Numbered from the stretch's first letter, positions 18,898-27,237 are shown. The stretch is DNA of 64,000 nucleotides from Candidatus Bathycorpusculum sp. (GCA_009778385.1 WRJX01000105.1:145053-209052); one strand, 5' to 3'. A program made the numbers and translations. Notes: generated by a model from the letters alone, not told the origin.

Positions 18898-18916
18898 TGT
18901 GATTTGTGACGTCACA
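18898..18916. repeat. TGTGAT plus TGTGACGTCACA palindrome
   Basis: TGTGAT at 18898 followed by the perfect 12-bp palindrome TGTGACGTCACA at 18905-18916, which overlaps the last codons of the 171-aa gene on the minus strand. Confidence 0.7.
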
Positions 18917-19427
18917 TAGGCTGATTTGATGGGCCAGAAAGCCGTTTTAGGCTTGTTTCTAGCTCTTCTCTGATGATTTCTATCAATTTTACATGGTCTT
19001 CTAGCTCTTCCTGTTTTCCGGGTACGTCTTGGTGGGCCTCCACATAATCTCTTAGTTTATTTGCTATTTCGAGATATGGGTCCAGAGTTGAGCTTTCAAA
19101 CACACCTAAATATCCTAAGAGTAGTACAGTGTAAATGGATTTTATTACATTTTCTTTAGACTGCGCTAAAGTCCTATTAAATGAACCCCGGCTTATTTTA
19201 GACTTTGTTAGTCGTAATTTGGCTTTCTCATCGTATTTTAGCTGTTTGCCAGTTATATTTTCGGCTAATATGTCAATTAGCAATGTCTCAAGTTGCGTTT
19301 TGGTTAATTGGCTATTTTTTGCCAGTATTTTTACAATGGGGTCATTTAGGGCTCCATTTAGCCATGCTGTTACGCCATCTTTTAGCTTCAAAACTTGCTT
19401 CTCCTTCTTTATGTTGAATGGATACAA
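18912..19427 (-). CDS. Origin-proximal conserved-looking protein, possible HTH
   Basis: 171 aa, not assigned to a family I can name. A central basic segment, LTKSKISRGSFNRTLAQSKE, reads like a helix-turn-helix recognition region. It is followed by a hydrophobic helix (VIKSIYTVLLLGYLGV) and an acidic helical C-terminus. The TTG at 19427 lies about 25 nt from the centre of a TATA-like TTTTATAG (minus strand CTATAAAA), so the transcript may be leaderless. An alternative TTG at 19391 has a GGAG leader and would give 159 aa. Flanked on both sides by ATCACA arrays. Confidence 0.6.
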   Translation of the reverse strand: MYPFNIKKEKQVLKLKDGVTAWLNGALNDPIVKILAKNSQLTKTQLETLLIDILAENITGKQLKYDEKAKLRLTKSKISRGSFNRTLAQSKENVIKSIYTVLLLGYLGVFESSTLDPYLEIANKLRDYVEAHQDVPGKQEELEDHVKLIEIIREELETSLKRLSGPSNQPM

Positions 19428-19445
19428 CTTTGTATACTGCCAACA

Positions 19446-19456
19446 CTTTTATAGCT
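19446..19456 (-). promoter_or_regulatory. TATA box of the 171-aa gene
   Basis: On the minus strand it reads GCTATAAAAG, a strong archaeal TATA box. Centred about 25 nt before the TTG at 19427, it predicts transcription starting at or near that codon. Confidence 0.6.
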
Positions 19457-19784
19457 TATTACCCCTAAAATAACTGAAAATTGACCACTAAATCGCCATA
19501 AATTAACGTTTTTATTTAATATAACTGCATTATTATGTTAATTAGCAGCTTATCGGGTAGAATTAGTGCTAAAAAAGTGTTTAAAGGTTAATTTGGAGTT
19601 ATCAATTTAAATTACTATAGTTGTTTTTTGTCTTTTTCTAAACTTTTATGCTAATTACTAATTCCCCCTTTAGGGTTTATTTGCTTGTTTGCTGTTTATT
19701 TTTTCAGCTCAAAACACATTTTCTTTCTCATTATCATTACATTTTTCCTTACTACTTTCAATATAAACGACAATAAATTGACAT

Positions 19785-19928
19785 TGTGATGTCACCTAAT
19801 CACACATAATCACATGTGAATCACACAGAAATCACGTGTTTTTCCATGAAACAGTATGATATCACAGGTTGTGATGGGTTTGTGATGCAAGTGTGATTGT
19901 GATGTGATTTGTGATTAGCGTTATCACA
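19785..19928. repeat. Phased ATCACA/TGTGAT array, largest block
   Basis: By hand count about 14 hexamers. Left arm reads ATCACA at 19799, 19809, 19820 and ATCACG at 19831 (10, 11, 11 bp steps). Right arm reads TGTGAT at 19870, 19881, 19892, 19903, exactly 11 bp apart, plus 19898 and 19910. Further copies are at 19785, 19861 and 19923. The two arms are inverted about roughly position 19850. The 11-bp step puts sites on one face of the helix, as for cooperative protein binding. The array is in a 528-bp non-coding region between the 171-aa gene and the nitrilase 3' end. The rest of that region is AT-rich with nothing else seen. Confidence 0.8.
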
Positions 19929-19955
19929 ATTACAAAAGTTTAGGTTTAGCGCTGT

Positions 19956-20789
19956 TTAGATATTTTCTGATAGATGTTTTAACTTGCTAAAAAGCTCTGG
20001 TCTTAAATCTCTAAGCGTAGGAATGAAAGTTTCAGCTGTTCTTAAGTCATGAAAGTCAGCTTCACAGCAAATAAAGTCTTCTTCATCATACTTTGCCTTG
20101 GCTAAAACGTCTCCTGTGGGACTTATAAGACGGCTTCCACCCCAAAATTGTAGGCCTTCTTGAATTCCAGAAAGGTTAACATAGGCAAGATAAGCCGTGT
20201 TTTCTATAGCTCTGGCTGCTGTTAAAATTTCAAAGTAATTTCTGCGTACTGCTGGAGAGGCTGAAATGCATACAATTAGCTGGGCTCCATCTAATCGGGC
20301 AAGCCTGAACACTTCTGGAAAGAAAATATCATAGCAAATAGTTAATCCGATTCTTCCAATGGTAGTGTCAAACACGGCTGGTTGGTAACCTGGACGAAAA
20401 TACCGTTTCTCTTCAAAGACACTGTGCGTAGGTAGATACATTTTATGATATTTACCGATGTAACCTTGGGGACTAACAAGAACTGCAGTGTTGTAAAGTG
20501 TGGCTTTCGTTTTTTGGCTTACTTCAGGCATCCCAAAAATGATGTGAATATCTGCCTTTTTTGCGATGGCTTCAACTTTTTCTACGGATGGCCCAGGAAT
20601 CGGTTCGGCCAGCTCGTAAACTTGATCTTTAATAACATAACTGGTTAGAGACATCTCAGGAAAAATTATCAAATCTGCGCCTTGGCTTTTAGCTTTAAGT
20701 GACAATTCCTCGTATTTTTGAAGATTTACCTGTTTGTCTCCGCGGTTGCTGTTAATTTGGGCAAGAGCCAGCTTAATGTTGTCTTTCAT
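19956..20789 (-). CDS. Carbon-nitrogen hydrolase (nitrilase superfamily)
   Basis: 277-aa amidase-type hydrolase with the Glu-Lys-Cys triad in LIIFPEMSLTSY (about 46), YHKMYLP (about 117) and GLTICYDIFFPEVF (Cys about 151). It starts 24 bp after nadE in the same direction. NadE here is the ammonia-dependent form, and glutamine-dependent NAD synthetases have a fused nitrilase-type glutaminase domain. So supply of ammonia in trans is a reasonable but untested idea. Alternatives are omega-amidase or N-carbamoyl hydrolase. Confidence 0.88.
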   Translation of the reverse strand: MKDNIKLALAQINSNRGDKQVNLQKYEELSLKAKSQGADLIIFPEMSLTSYVIKDQVYELAEPIPGPSVEKVEAIAKKADIHIIFGMPEVSQKTKATLYNTAVLVSPQGYIGKYHKMYLPTHSVFEEKRYFRPGYQPAVFDTTIGRIGLTICYDIFFPEVFRLARLDGAQLIVCISASPAVRRNYFEILTAARAIENTAYLAYVNLSGIQEGLQFWGGSRLISPTGDVLAKAKYDEEDFICCEADFHDLRTAETFIPTLRDLRPELFSKLKHLSENI

Positions 20790-20813
20790 GATCTTCCCCT
20801 TTTTTTAGTAATT

Positions 20814-21647
20814 TCATATTGGAAGCCTGAAATCGTTTCCTACGGTTCTAAAACCAAGTTTAGGCACTATGGGTAGTCGTCGTTTATGCTCATTATTTAA
20901 CCAACGATTTTTAACAGCTTCAACAATGTTTTGCTCAACGTTTAGTTGGTTTGCGATGTCGTCTGTTGGTATGAATCTTTCAAGCCCATAAAGTATGAGG
21001 TCTAAGGTTTCATATTTTATTCCAAGTTCATCCTCAGCTGATTGGTTCGGCCAAAGCGCTGGTGTGGATGGTTTTAACGCGATTGATTCTGGGATTCCAA
21101 GGTTAATTGCAAGTTTGCGGACTTGTGTTTTGTAGAGATCCATTGTGGGTGCTATGTCTGCTGCGCCGTCTCCCCACTTTGTGAAATATCCCATCAAGGT
21201 TTCTGATTTATCAGAGCTTCCACAAACGATTTTGTTAAGCTTGTTTGCGTAATAATAAAGAATAATCATTCGAGTTCTTGCTTTGATGTTTCCTTTACAT
21301 ATTTGATTTTTTTGGTCATATACCGGTATTGCCGTGTAGAAGCTTTCAAGGATAGATGTCATGTCAATCGTTTGAGTTTCAATGTTAAACTGTTTGGCAA
21401 TGGCTTTTGCGTCGTCAATGTCTTTTTGTTTTTTTGTTTCCCCTTCAGGTAATAGTAGTGCCAGAACGTTTTGGTTTCCTAACGCTTTGCTGCATAATGC
21501 CGCGACTGTTGCACTATCGATTCCACCTGAGAGCCCAAGTACGACACCTTTGGCTTGACTGTTGGAAACGTATTCTTTTATAAAACGAATAATTCTTGTT
21601 TCTATTTCGGAGAAGTCCAAGTTTAATACGGAAGGTGTCAACTTCAC
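20814..21647 (-). CDS. nadE: NH3-dependent NAD+ synthetase
   Basis: Final step of NAD synthesis: amidation of deamido-NAD. P-loop of the adenine alpha-hydrolase fold VVLGLSGGIDSATVAALC at about residues 35-52. CGSSDKSETLMGYFTKWGDG and PSTPALWPNQSAEDELG are family signatures. 277 aa, with no glutaminase domain fused. The GTG start at 21647 has a weak leader. First gene of a two-gene operon with the nitrilase. Confidence 0.94.
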   Translation of the reverse strand: MKLTPSVLNLDFSEIETRIIRFIKEYVSNSQAKGVVLGLSGGIDSATVAALCSKALGNQNVLALLLPEGETKKQKDIDDAKAIAKQFNIETQTIDMTSILESFYTAIPVYDQKNQICKGNIKARTRMIILYYYANKLNKIVCGSSDKSETLMGYFTKWGDGAADIAPTMDLYKTQVRKLAINLGIPESIALKPSTPALWPNQSAEDELGIKYETLDLILYGLERFIPTDDIANQLNVEQNIVEAVKNRWLNNEHKRRLPIVPKLGFRTVGNDFRLPI

Positions 21648-21699
21648 GGTTCACGCACGTCTCTCTTTTCATGGGTGGTAGGCAAGTATTTAAGGACAA

Positions 21700-21712
21700 G
21701 CATAAATATTAA
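21700..21712. promoter_or_regulatory. TATA-like element before elf1
   Basis: GCATAAATATTAA about 35-45 bp upstream of the plus-strand ATG at 21745. A second AT-rich box, AAGTATTTAA at 21684-21693, reads on the minus strand as a TATA box for nadE, fitting a divergent promoter pair. Confidence 0.4.
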
Positions 21713-21744
21713 GGGAACATTACATCGATAGTGAAGGTTGTCTC

Positions 21745-22011
21745 ATGGGACGAAGAAGGAAAAAAGTTGTTCATATTCCAAAAAAACGTTTACCTAAATT
21801 CTTCTCGTGCCCTAGGTGCGGAAAAGAAACAGTGCTTGTTGAAATAAATCGGGAAGAAGGTGGTCAAGCTGTTGCGCAATGTAGCAGTTGTGGTCTTAAA
21901 GAAGATTTTCAAGTAAGGCCGGCACAGAGTGAAGTTGACGTTTACTGCATGTTAACTGATCGTGTATACAGTGCATTAAAGCGTACACCTGTAACCAAAC
22001 AAAAAGAGTAA
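21745..22011 (+). CDS. Elf1-like transcription elongation factor, zinc ribbon
   Basis: 88 aa. Basic N-terminus (MGRRRKKVVHIPKKR) followed by a zinc ribbon with FFSCPRCGK and AQCSSCGLK, as in eukaryotic and archaeal Elf1. Probably travels with RNA polymerase. Short 16-bp gap to the GGGP synthase gene. Confidence 0.85.
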   Translation: MGRRRKKVVHIPKKRLPKFFSCPRCGKETVLVEINREEGGQAVAQCSSCGLKEDFQVRPAQSEVDVYCMLTDRVYSALKRTPVTKQKE

Positions 22012-22027
22012 CTTGAGAGAATAGCTA

Positions 22028-22780
22028 ATGCTTGGGCGAGTAGAAAAGTATCTCCTTGAAAAAATTGCAGCTGAAAAAACAATTCATATGACACTTATTG
22101 ACCCAGAAAAAATTACTCCTGCCCAAGCTTCCATAGTAGCAGAAAACTCTAAAGACAGTGGAACCACAGCTATAATGATTGGTGGTTCAACATTTTCTTC
22201 ACAGGAACATTTAGATGCAGTAATTCAAGCAATTAAGAAAGCTGTTGATTTGCCCACTATACTTTTCCCAAATAACGTAAGTGGTATCAGTAGATACTCT
22301 GACGCGATATGGTTTATGTCCCTTTTAAACTCTGTAGACCCGTACTTTTTAGTCGGCGCCCAAATTCTAGGTGCACCCTTAATCAAAAAATTTAATATTG
22401 AACCAATTCCTATGGGGTATATTATTGTCGGACAAGGCGGGACAGCAGGGGTCGTCGGTAAAGCTATCGCCATACCATATGATAAACCTGAATTGGCAAC
22501 AGCACACGCCTTAGCAGGGCAATACTTTGGTATGCGATTTATTTATCTTGAAGGTGGCTCTGGAGTAGCGAACCCCGTTCCGCCAGAAATGATTAGAACC
22601 GTAAAAAAATATCTTGACGCTACCTTGATTGTCGGCGGAGGCATCCGAACCCGCGAGCAAGCAGCAGCAGCTGCCCAAGCAGGCGCAGATATTATTGTAA
22701 CAGGAAATCTTATCGAGGTTGCGGATAACAAGCAACGCATCGCTGAGGTTATTGAAGGAATCAAGCAAAAAAGTAAATAG
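22028..22780 (+). CDS. Geranylgeranylglyceryl phosphate synthase
   Basis: Makes the first ether bond of archaeal membrane lipids from sn-glycerol-1-phosphate and GGPP. TIM barrel with HMTLIDPEK at residues about 20-28, IYLEGGSG, and the phosphate site VGGGIRTREQAAAAAQAG. 250 aa, full length. Its presence is itself strong evidence for an archaeal source. Confidence 0.95.
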   Translation: MLGRVEKYLLEKIAAEKTIHMTLIDPEKITPAQASIVAENSKDSGTTAIMIGGSTFSSQEHLDAVIQAIKKAVDLPTILFPNNVSGISRYSDAIWFMSLLNSVDPYFLVGAQILGAPLIKKFNIEPIPMGYIIVGQGGTAGVVGKAIAIPYDKPELATAHALAGQYFGMRFIYLEGGSGVANPVPPEMIRTVKKYLDATLIVGGGIRTREQAAAAAQAGADIIVTGNLIEVADNKQRIAEVIEGIKQKSK

Positions 22781-22870
22781 CTGATAATTCTTTGTTGTGA
22801 GTTGGTTTTTTCTTTAGAAAAGCCAAAATACCTTACTGTTAACCTTTCTTGTTTCTTAGAAGGGGATTAT

Positions 22871-25800
22871 TTGAGCAGCAAACTAAGCCAAAGTTATCAA
22901 GATTACATTGATGAAATGAGGCGTCAACTAAAAGAATTATATGCAATTAGTGATAGCGCTAGAGCCAAAGGTTTAGACTCCGCTTTAAAGACTGAATGTA
23001 TCGAGGCTCAGGACATTGCTGACTTGGTTGAGGGTCTTGTTGGACCAAAAAATGTTGCTTTAAGTATCCGTAGATTAAGTAGCCAAATGTCTCGTGAAGA
23101 AGTAGCTTTTAAAGTTGCGCAGGAAATTGCTCAAGGCAAATTCACTATGGCAGGTGAAAAGCAGACACCTGAAGAGTTAGCTGAGCAGGCTATTAGAACT
23201 GCTCTTGCGATTTTCACTGAAGGCTTAACCGCCGCCCCAATTCAGGGCATTGCTCAAGTTAAAATAAAAAGGAACGCTGATCAATCCCGTTACCTAGCAG
23301 TCTATTTTGCTGGTCCCATTCGCTCAGCAGGGGGTACCGATCAAGCTTTAACGCTGGTTGTGGGTGATTATGTGCGTCGGGAGCTAGAGTTAGACACGTA
23401 TAAGCCTACTGACGAAGAGATTTCCCGTTTTATTGAAGAACTGCGGCTCTATGAACGTTCCGTGGGGCGCTTTCAGTATCATATTCCCGATGAAGAACTG
23501 CGTAAAGCCCTAAATCTTGTTCCAATAGAATGCACAGGTACTGAATCAGATCCTGTTGAGGTTTCTTCTTACCGTAACTTGGAGCGTGTAGAAACCAATC
23601 GTGTTCGAGGTGGTGCATTAAGGGTTATTAACGATGGTATTGTTGGTCGTGCGCAAAAAGTGTTTGTAATCATTGACAAGCTAGGCTTTCAAGGCTGGGA
23701 CTGGTTGAGAACGTTCAAAAAAAAATCTGAGAAAAAATCTGGCGGGTTCATGGATGACGTTATCGCGGGAAGACCCATTTTTGCTTTTCCATCAACTCGG
23801 GGAGGTTTTCGGCTTAGATATGGGCGCTCACGTAATACTGGTCTTTCGGCAGTTGGTATTCATCCAGCTACGATGCTTGTGGTTGAAGGCTTTTTAGCGG
23901 CGGGTACACAGATGCGTTTGGAACTTCCTGGTAAGGGCGGTGTTACCATGCCTGTAGATAGCCTCGAAAAACCCGTTGTTTTGCTTAAGGATAATTCTGT
24001 TGTGCGGGTATCGCTTGAAAATTTTCCCGAGGTTAAGGGTAAGATTCAAAAAATCCTTTTTCTTGGTGATATGTTGATTGATTTTGGTGACTTTCTCTAC
24101 TGTAACAAGGCACTATTACCTTCAGGCTATGTGGAAGAATGGTGGGTCAAAGATTTAAAAGGGGCCATAATAACAAAATTTGATGGTGATAACAAGAAAG
24201 CATCTGATGCCTGTTGCCTTCCAGTGCAGCAGCTTGAGGCTTTCCTTGTTAATCCATTCAAAAATAAGCCCACAGTTAAGCAAGCAAATATTATTAGCCA
24301 AAACTTGGACATACCTCTAGCGCCTAACTGTACTCTTTTTTGGTCCAGCCTTTCTACAACTCAAGAAGTTGACTGCCTAAGAAACTGGTTGATTACTTGT
24401 GAAATAACTTCTGATGATGGGTTTGTATGTAACGTAACTGGAACTGCTAGTGATGAAGTTGTAAAGTTGCTTAGAAAAATTTTGTTGCCTCATCGAATTG
24501 TTGAAGGTAACGTTGTTATTGAGGGTGAGGATGCTGCGATTTTTGGTTTTACCCTTGGTTACGGTACGCCTCGATTAAAGGAACCTGTGCGGTCTGATGC
24601 TGTATTAGATTTGCTATCTATCCTTAGTGGTGTGCAGGTTAAGGATAAAGCTCCAAGTTATGTGGGTGGACGTATGGGTAGGCCTGAAAAAGCTAAACAC
24701 CGTGAAATGAGGCCTCTTGTTCATGTGTTATTTCCTGTAGGGTTGGCTGGTGGTGTTCACAGGGATTTTGTTGAGGCTGGAAAAAAAGGGCCAGTGTTTG
24801 TTGAAATAGCTAAACGTAAATGTCCTCAATGTAAATCATACACGTTAAAGGTTCAATGTTCCACCTGTGGTTGTGATACGATTGCGGAAAATTCGTGTCC
24901 CCGTTGTGGTAAAGCCTTAAAGGATAACTATTGTGGTGCATGCAAGACGAAGTCAGTTTTGTATTCTAGGCAGCCTATTAACTTTAAGGAAATGCTTGAA
25001 TCTGCTTGTTCTTCTTTGGGTGTTTCTGCTCCAAAGATGGTTCGTGGCGTTAAAGGGTTAACTAATGAGGATAAGATGCCTGAATTTTTTGAGAAGGGTA
25101 TCTTACGTGCTAAATATGGTGTGTCTACTTATAAAGATGGCACGATCCGTTTTGACGGTACTAACGCTCCTTTAACACACATAACGCCTGCTGAGGTAGG
25201 TGTCTCAGTTGAAAAACTACGTTCGTTGGGTTATGGGTATGATGTTTACGGGAAAGAATTGACCGATACTAATCAGATTCTGGAGTTAAAAATTCAAGAT
25301 GTAGTTATTCCTTGGAAGGCAGGTGAATATTTTATCCAAATTGCAAATTTCATTGATGCTCTGCTTGAGCGTGTCTACAAGTTGCCACGTTTCTATAATA
25401 TTGAAAAGAATGCTGATCTTGTTGGGCAGTTGATTTTCGGTTTGGCTCCTCATACATGTGCCTGTATTCTTGGACGGGTAATCGGCTATACTGACCGTAA
25501 CCTAATTTATGCTCATCCAGTTTGGCACTCTGCTAAGCGTCGAGATTGTGACGGTGATGAAGATGCTATCATGTTGGCCCTTGATACGTTGATTAATTTT
25601 TCACGGCGGTATTTGCCTGCTCAGATTGGTGGAATTATGGATGCTCCAATTTTAATGATTCCTTTTGTTAATACAAAAGAGGTTCAGCGGCAGGCTCACG
25701 ATTTTGATGTGAGTGCAACTTATCCTTTAGAGTTTTATCAAAAGTCTTGGCAGAAAGTTGAAGCTAGATTGATGAGTTCCATTATGGATACAATAAGTCA

Positions 25801-26299
25801 CCGGCTTGGTACTGAAGCGCAGTTTGAAGGGTTTATGTTTACTGTGCCCACTACGAACATCAATTTAGGTAATGCGCAAAGTTCATACAAAGAATTTAAG
25901 TCGATGGTTGATAAACTTAACATGCAGTTAAGTCTCGGTGAACAGATAGAAGCTGTTGATGCTAAGCGTGTCGCGCTTAAAGTTATTAATACTCATTTTA
26001 TGCGTGATATTGCTGGAAACTTGCGTGCCTTCTCAACTCAGTCGTTCCGGTGTAAGAGTTGTAACAAAAAGTTTCGTCGTTTGCCATTGACTGGAAAATG
26101 TTCTTTTTGTGGTGGAAGTTTAACGCTTACGGTTTATCGAGGTAACATTGAAAAGTATTTAGCAGTTGCTCAGCATTTGGTGGATAAATATGGGTTGCCT
26201 AAGTATTACACTCAACGGTTGATTTTAATTAAGGAAGAGCTTTCTTTGATGTTTGATAATAAGAAAGCTAAGCAGGCTACGCTTTTTGATTTTGGTTAA
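22871..26299 (+). CDS. polC: DNA polymerase D large subunit (DP2), catalytic
   Basis: Polymerase core of PolD. I move the start from TTG 22802 to TTG 22871, which follows AAGGGGA by about 5 nt and begins at the usual N-terminal motif (LSQSYQDYIDEM); this gives 1142 aa. A Cys-rich zinc region (CPQCKSY...CPRCGK...CGAC) lies in the middle. The catalytic acidic loop RRDCDGDEDAIML is near residue 893. A second zinc site (CKSCNKKF...CSFCGG) follows, and a C-terminal PCNA-interaction box QATLFDFG ends the protein. No intein. Codons are markedly T-ending compared with the neighbouring dp1. Confidence 0.95.
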   Translation: MSSKLSQSYQDYIDEMRRQLKELYAISDSARAKGLDSALKTECIEAQDIADLVEGLVGPKNVALSIRRLSSQMSREEVAFKVAQEIAQGKFTMAGEKQTPEELAEQAIRTALAIFTEGLTAAPIQGIAQVKIKRNADQSRYLAVYFAGPIRSAGGTDQALTLVVGDYVRRELELDTYKPTDEEISRFIEELRLYERSVGRFQYHIPDEELRKALNLVPIECTGTESDPVEVSSYRNLERVETNRVRGGALRVINDGIVGRAQKVFVIIDKLGFQGWDWLRTFKKKSEKKSGGFMDDVIAGRPIFAFPSTRGGFRLRYGRSRNTGLSAVGIHPATMLVVEGFLAAGTQMRLELPGKGGVTMPVDSLEKPVVLLKDNSVVRVSLENFPEVKGKIQKILFLGDMLIDFGDFLYCNKALLPSGYVEEWWVKDLKGAIITKFDGDNKKASDACCLPVQQLEAFLVNPFKNKPTVKQANIISQNLDIPLAPNCTLFWSSLSTTQEVDCLRNWLITCEITSDDGFVCNVTGTASDEVVKLLRKILLPHRIVEGNVVIEGEDAAIFGFTLGYGTPRLKEPVRSDAVLDLLSILSGVQVKDKAPSYVGGRMGRPEKAKHREMRPLVHVLFPVGLAGGVHRDFVEAGKKGPVFVEIAKRKCPQCKSYTLKVQCSTCGCDTIAENSCPRCGKALKDNYCGACKTKSVLYSRQPINFKEMLESACSSLGVSAPKMVRGVKGLTNEDKMPEFFEKGILRAKYGVSTYKDGTIRFDGTNAPLTHITPAEVGVSVEKLRSLGYGYDVYGKELTDTNQILELKIQDVVIPWKAGEYFIQIANFIDALLERVYKLPRFYNIEKNADLVGQLIFGLAPHTCACILGRVIGYTDRNLIYAHPVWHSAKRRDCDGDEDAIMLALDTLINFSRRYLPAQIGGIMDAPILMIPFVNTKEVQRQAHDFDVSATYPLEFYQKSWQKVEARLMSSIMDTISHRLGTEAQFEGFMFTVPTTNINLGNAQSSYKEFKSMVDKLNMQLSLGEQIEAVDAKRVALKVINTHFMRDIAGNLRAFSTQSFRCKSCNKKFRRLPLTGKCSFCGGSLTLTVYRGNIEKYLAVAQHLVDKYGLPKYYTQRLILIKEELSLMFDNKKAKQATLFDFG

Positions 26300-26432
26300 C
26301 TAAAGCTTTACAAATAAACTTGCACATTACTGTTGGAGGGGAAATGGTATCACAGGTACGTTTCATCCAAATGCTTACCTAAAAAAAGTTCGTAATGTAC
26401 GATGCGGACTTAGGGCAAGGACAAAGATATTG

Positions 26433-26609
26433 ATGTTTATTGATATCCAGTACTGTAGTGCTAATGAATTAGCTAACAAAACTGGGCTCTCATACAATGT
26501 TGTGATGCATCATTTGCGTTTACTGTGTCGTGAAGGTATTGTTAAACACAAGGGTGGTAGAAGATACGTTTGGTTGCCTACAGGTGTTGGGCAGACGCGT
26601 TTGTCTTGA
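26433..26609 (+). CDS. Small winged-helix protein after polC, start uncertain
   Basis: Below the track cut-off. From ATG 26433 the frame gives 58 aa: MFIDIQYCSANELANKTGLS then NVVMHHLRLLCREGIVKHKG and YVWLPTGVGQTRL, a clear ArsR-like winged helix. The same frame is open back to 26304, and the upstream part (FHPNAYLKKVRNVRCGLRAR) looks coding, but it has no ATG/GTG/TTG start. A strong leader and ATG (GGAGGGGAAATG, ATG 26344) sit just upstream in another frame and meet TAA after 12 codons. So a one-base frameshift, a sequencing error or an odd start is likely. Confidence 0.65.
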   Translation: MFIDIQYCSANELANKTGLSYNVVMHHLRLLCREGIVKHKGGRRYVWLPTGVGQTRLS

Positions 26610-26913
26610 TTTTTATGAATTTACATGTGCACGGTGCTTGTTGGCATTTTGGGCATTTATGATTGTATTTCTCTAAAGCGGCTTTTTCAAGATCCACATC
26701 TGTGATGTTGGCCAAAGATGCAAGCCATGCTAAGACGTCGGCGAACTCTTTTTCTAAAGCTGTCTTGTTTTCGTTGTTTAGGGCTTCTTTGAGTTCCTGT
26801 AGCTCATCGCTGAGCCATTTGAAGGTTGCCTCAACTCCACGTTCTTTATCACTTTCAATGTATAAGTATTTCATCATTTTTTGAAATTCGCAAATCTGCA
26901 ACTGCGTCACCAA
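26578..26913 (-). CDS. MazG-like nucleotide pyrophosphohydrolase
   Basis: 111 aa, single MazG domain: ERGVEATFKWLSDELQELKEAL carries the first acidic motif (EXXE), and EKEFADVLAWLASLANITDVDLEKA the second (EXXD). Likely a house-cleaning NTPase. An unusual C-terminal tail, CPKCQQAPCTCKF, could bind a metal. TTG or GTG start without a clear leader. It overlaps the tail of the wHTH gene by 32 nt antisense. Confidence 0.82.
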   Translation of the reverse strand: MVTQLQICEFQKMMKYLYIESDKERGVEATFKWLSDELQELKEALNNENKTALEKEFADVLAWLASLANITDVDLEKAALEKYNHKCPKCQQAPCTCKFIKIKTNASAQHL

Positions 26914-27032
26914 AGTTAGGTATTGTTTTGCCTATTTTAAACCATTAAGGAAAAGCAGCTGTTTTCTTTACACAACATTAATAATCTACAAGAAATTATG
27001 ATTATCCACTTAACAATAATAGTGGGATGTTA

Positions 27033-27203
27033 ATGAGCAAAAAAAGAAAAGATACAGGTCCAATGCCTGCTGCAAGTGCCGGTTTACTTAGGTTCTTTGA
27101 AGAAGAAACCGAAGGCGTTAAAATTAGACCTGAACTCTTAGTGGTTATTTCTGTTGCTTTAATTGTTGTATCCGTTCTGGCAAAAGTTTTCTTCCCAGTA
27201 TAA
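27033..27203 (+). CDS. Sec61 beta / SecG-type preprotein translocase subunit
   Basis: 56 aa, missed by the ORF track. GPMPAASAGLLRFFEEETEG is the archaeal Sec61 beta signature, and a C-terminal membrane helix (LLVVISVALIVVSVLAKVFF) follows. ATG 27033 has GTGGG 6 nt upstream; the in-frame ATG 27027 is less likely. The track ORF at 27002-27214 on the other strand is its shadow. Confidence 0.93.
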   Translation: MSKKRKDTGPMPAASAGLLRFFEEETEGVKIRPELLVVISVALIVVSVLAKVFFPV

Positions 27204-27206
27204 ATC

Positions 27207-27237
27207 AACAACATTTTTCTTTTCTAAAAATTTTTAT
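27207..27237. terminator. T-rich bidirectional terminator
   Basis: The gap between convergent sec61 beta and the LSm gene holds runs such as CATTTTTCTTTTC and AAAAATTTTTAT. Oligo-T ends of this sort terminate archaeal transcription. Confidence 0.4.

Noticed and set aside
16945-19928. CRISPR array
   Set aside because: The repeated unit is only 6 bp with 1-6 bp gaps, on both strands, with no spacers and no cas genes.
27002-27214. 70-aa minus-strand ORF
   Set aside because: Exact shadow of Sec61 beta, with no leader sequence.
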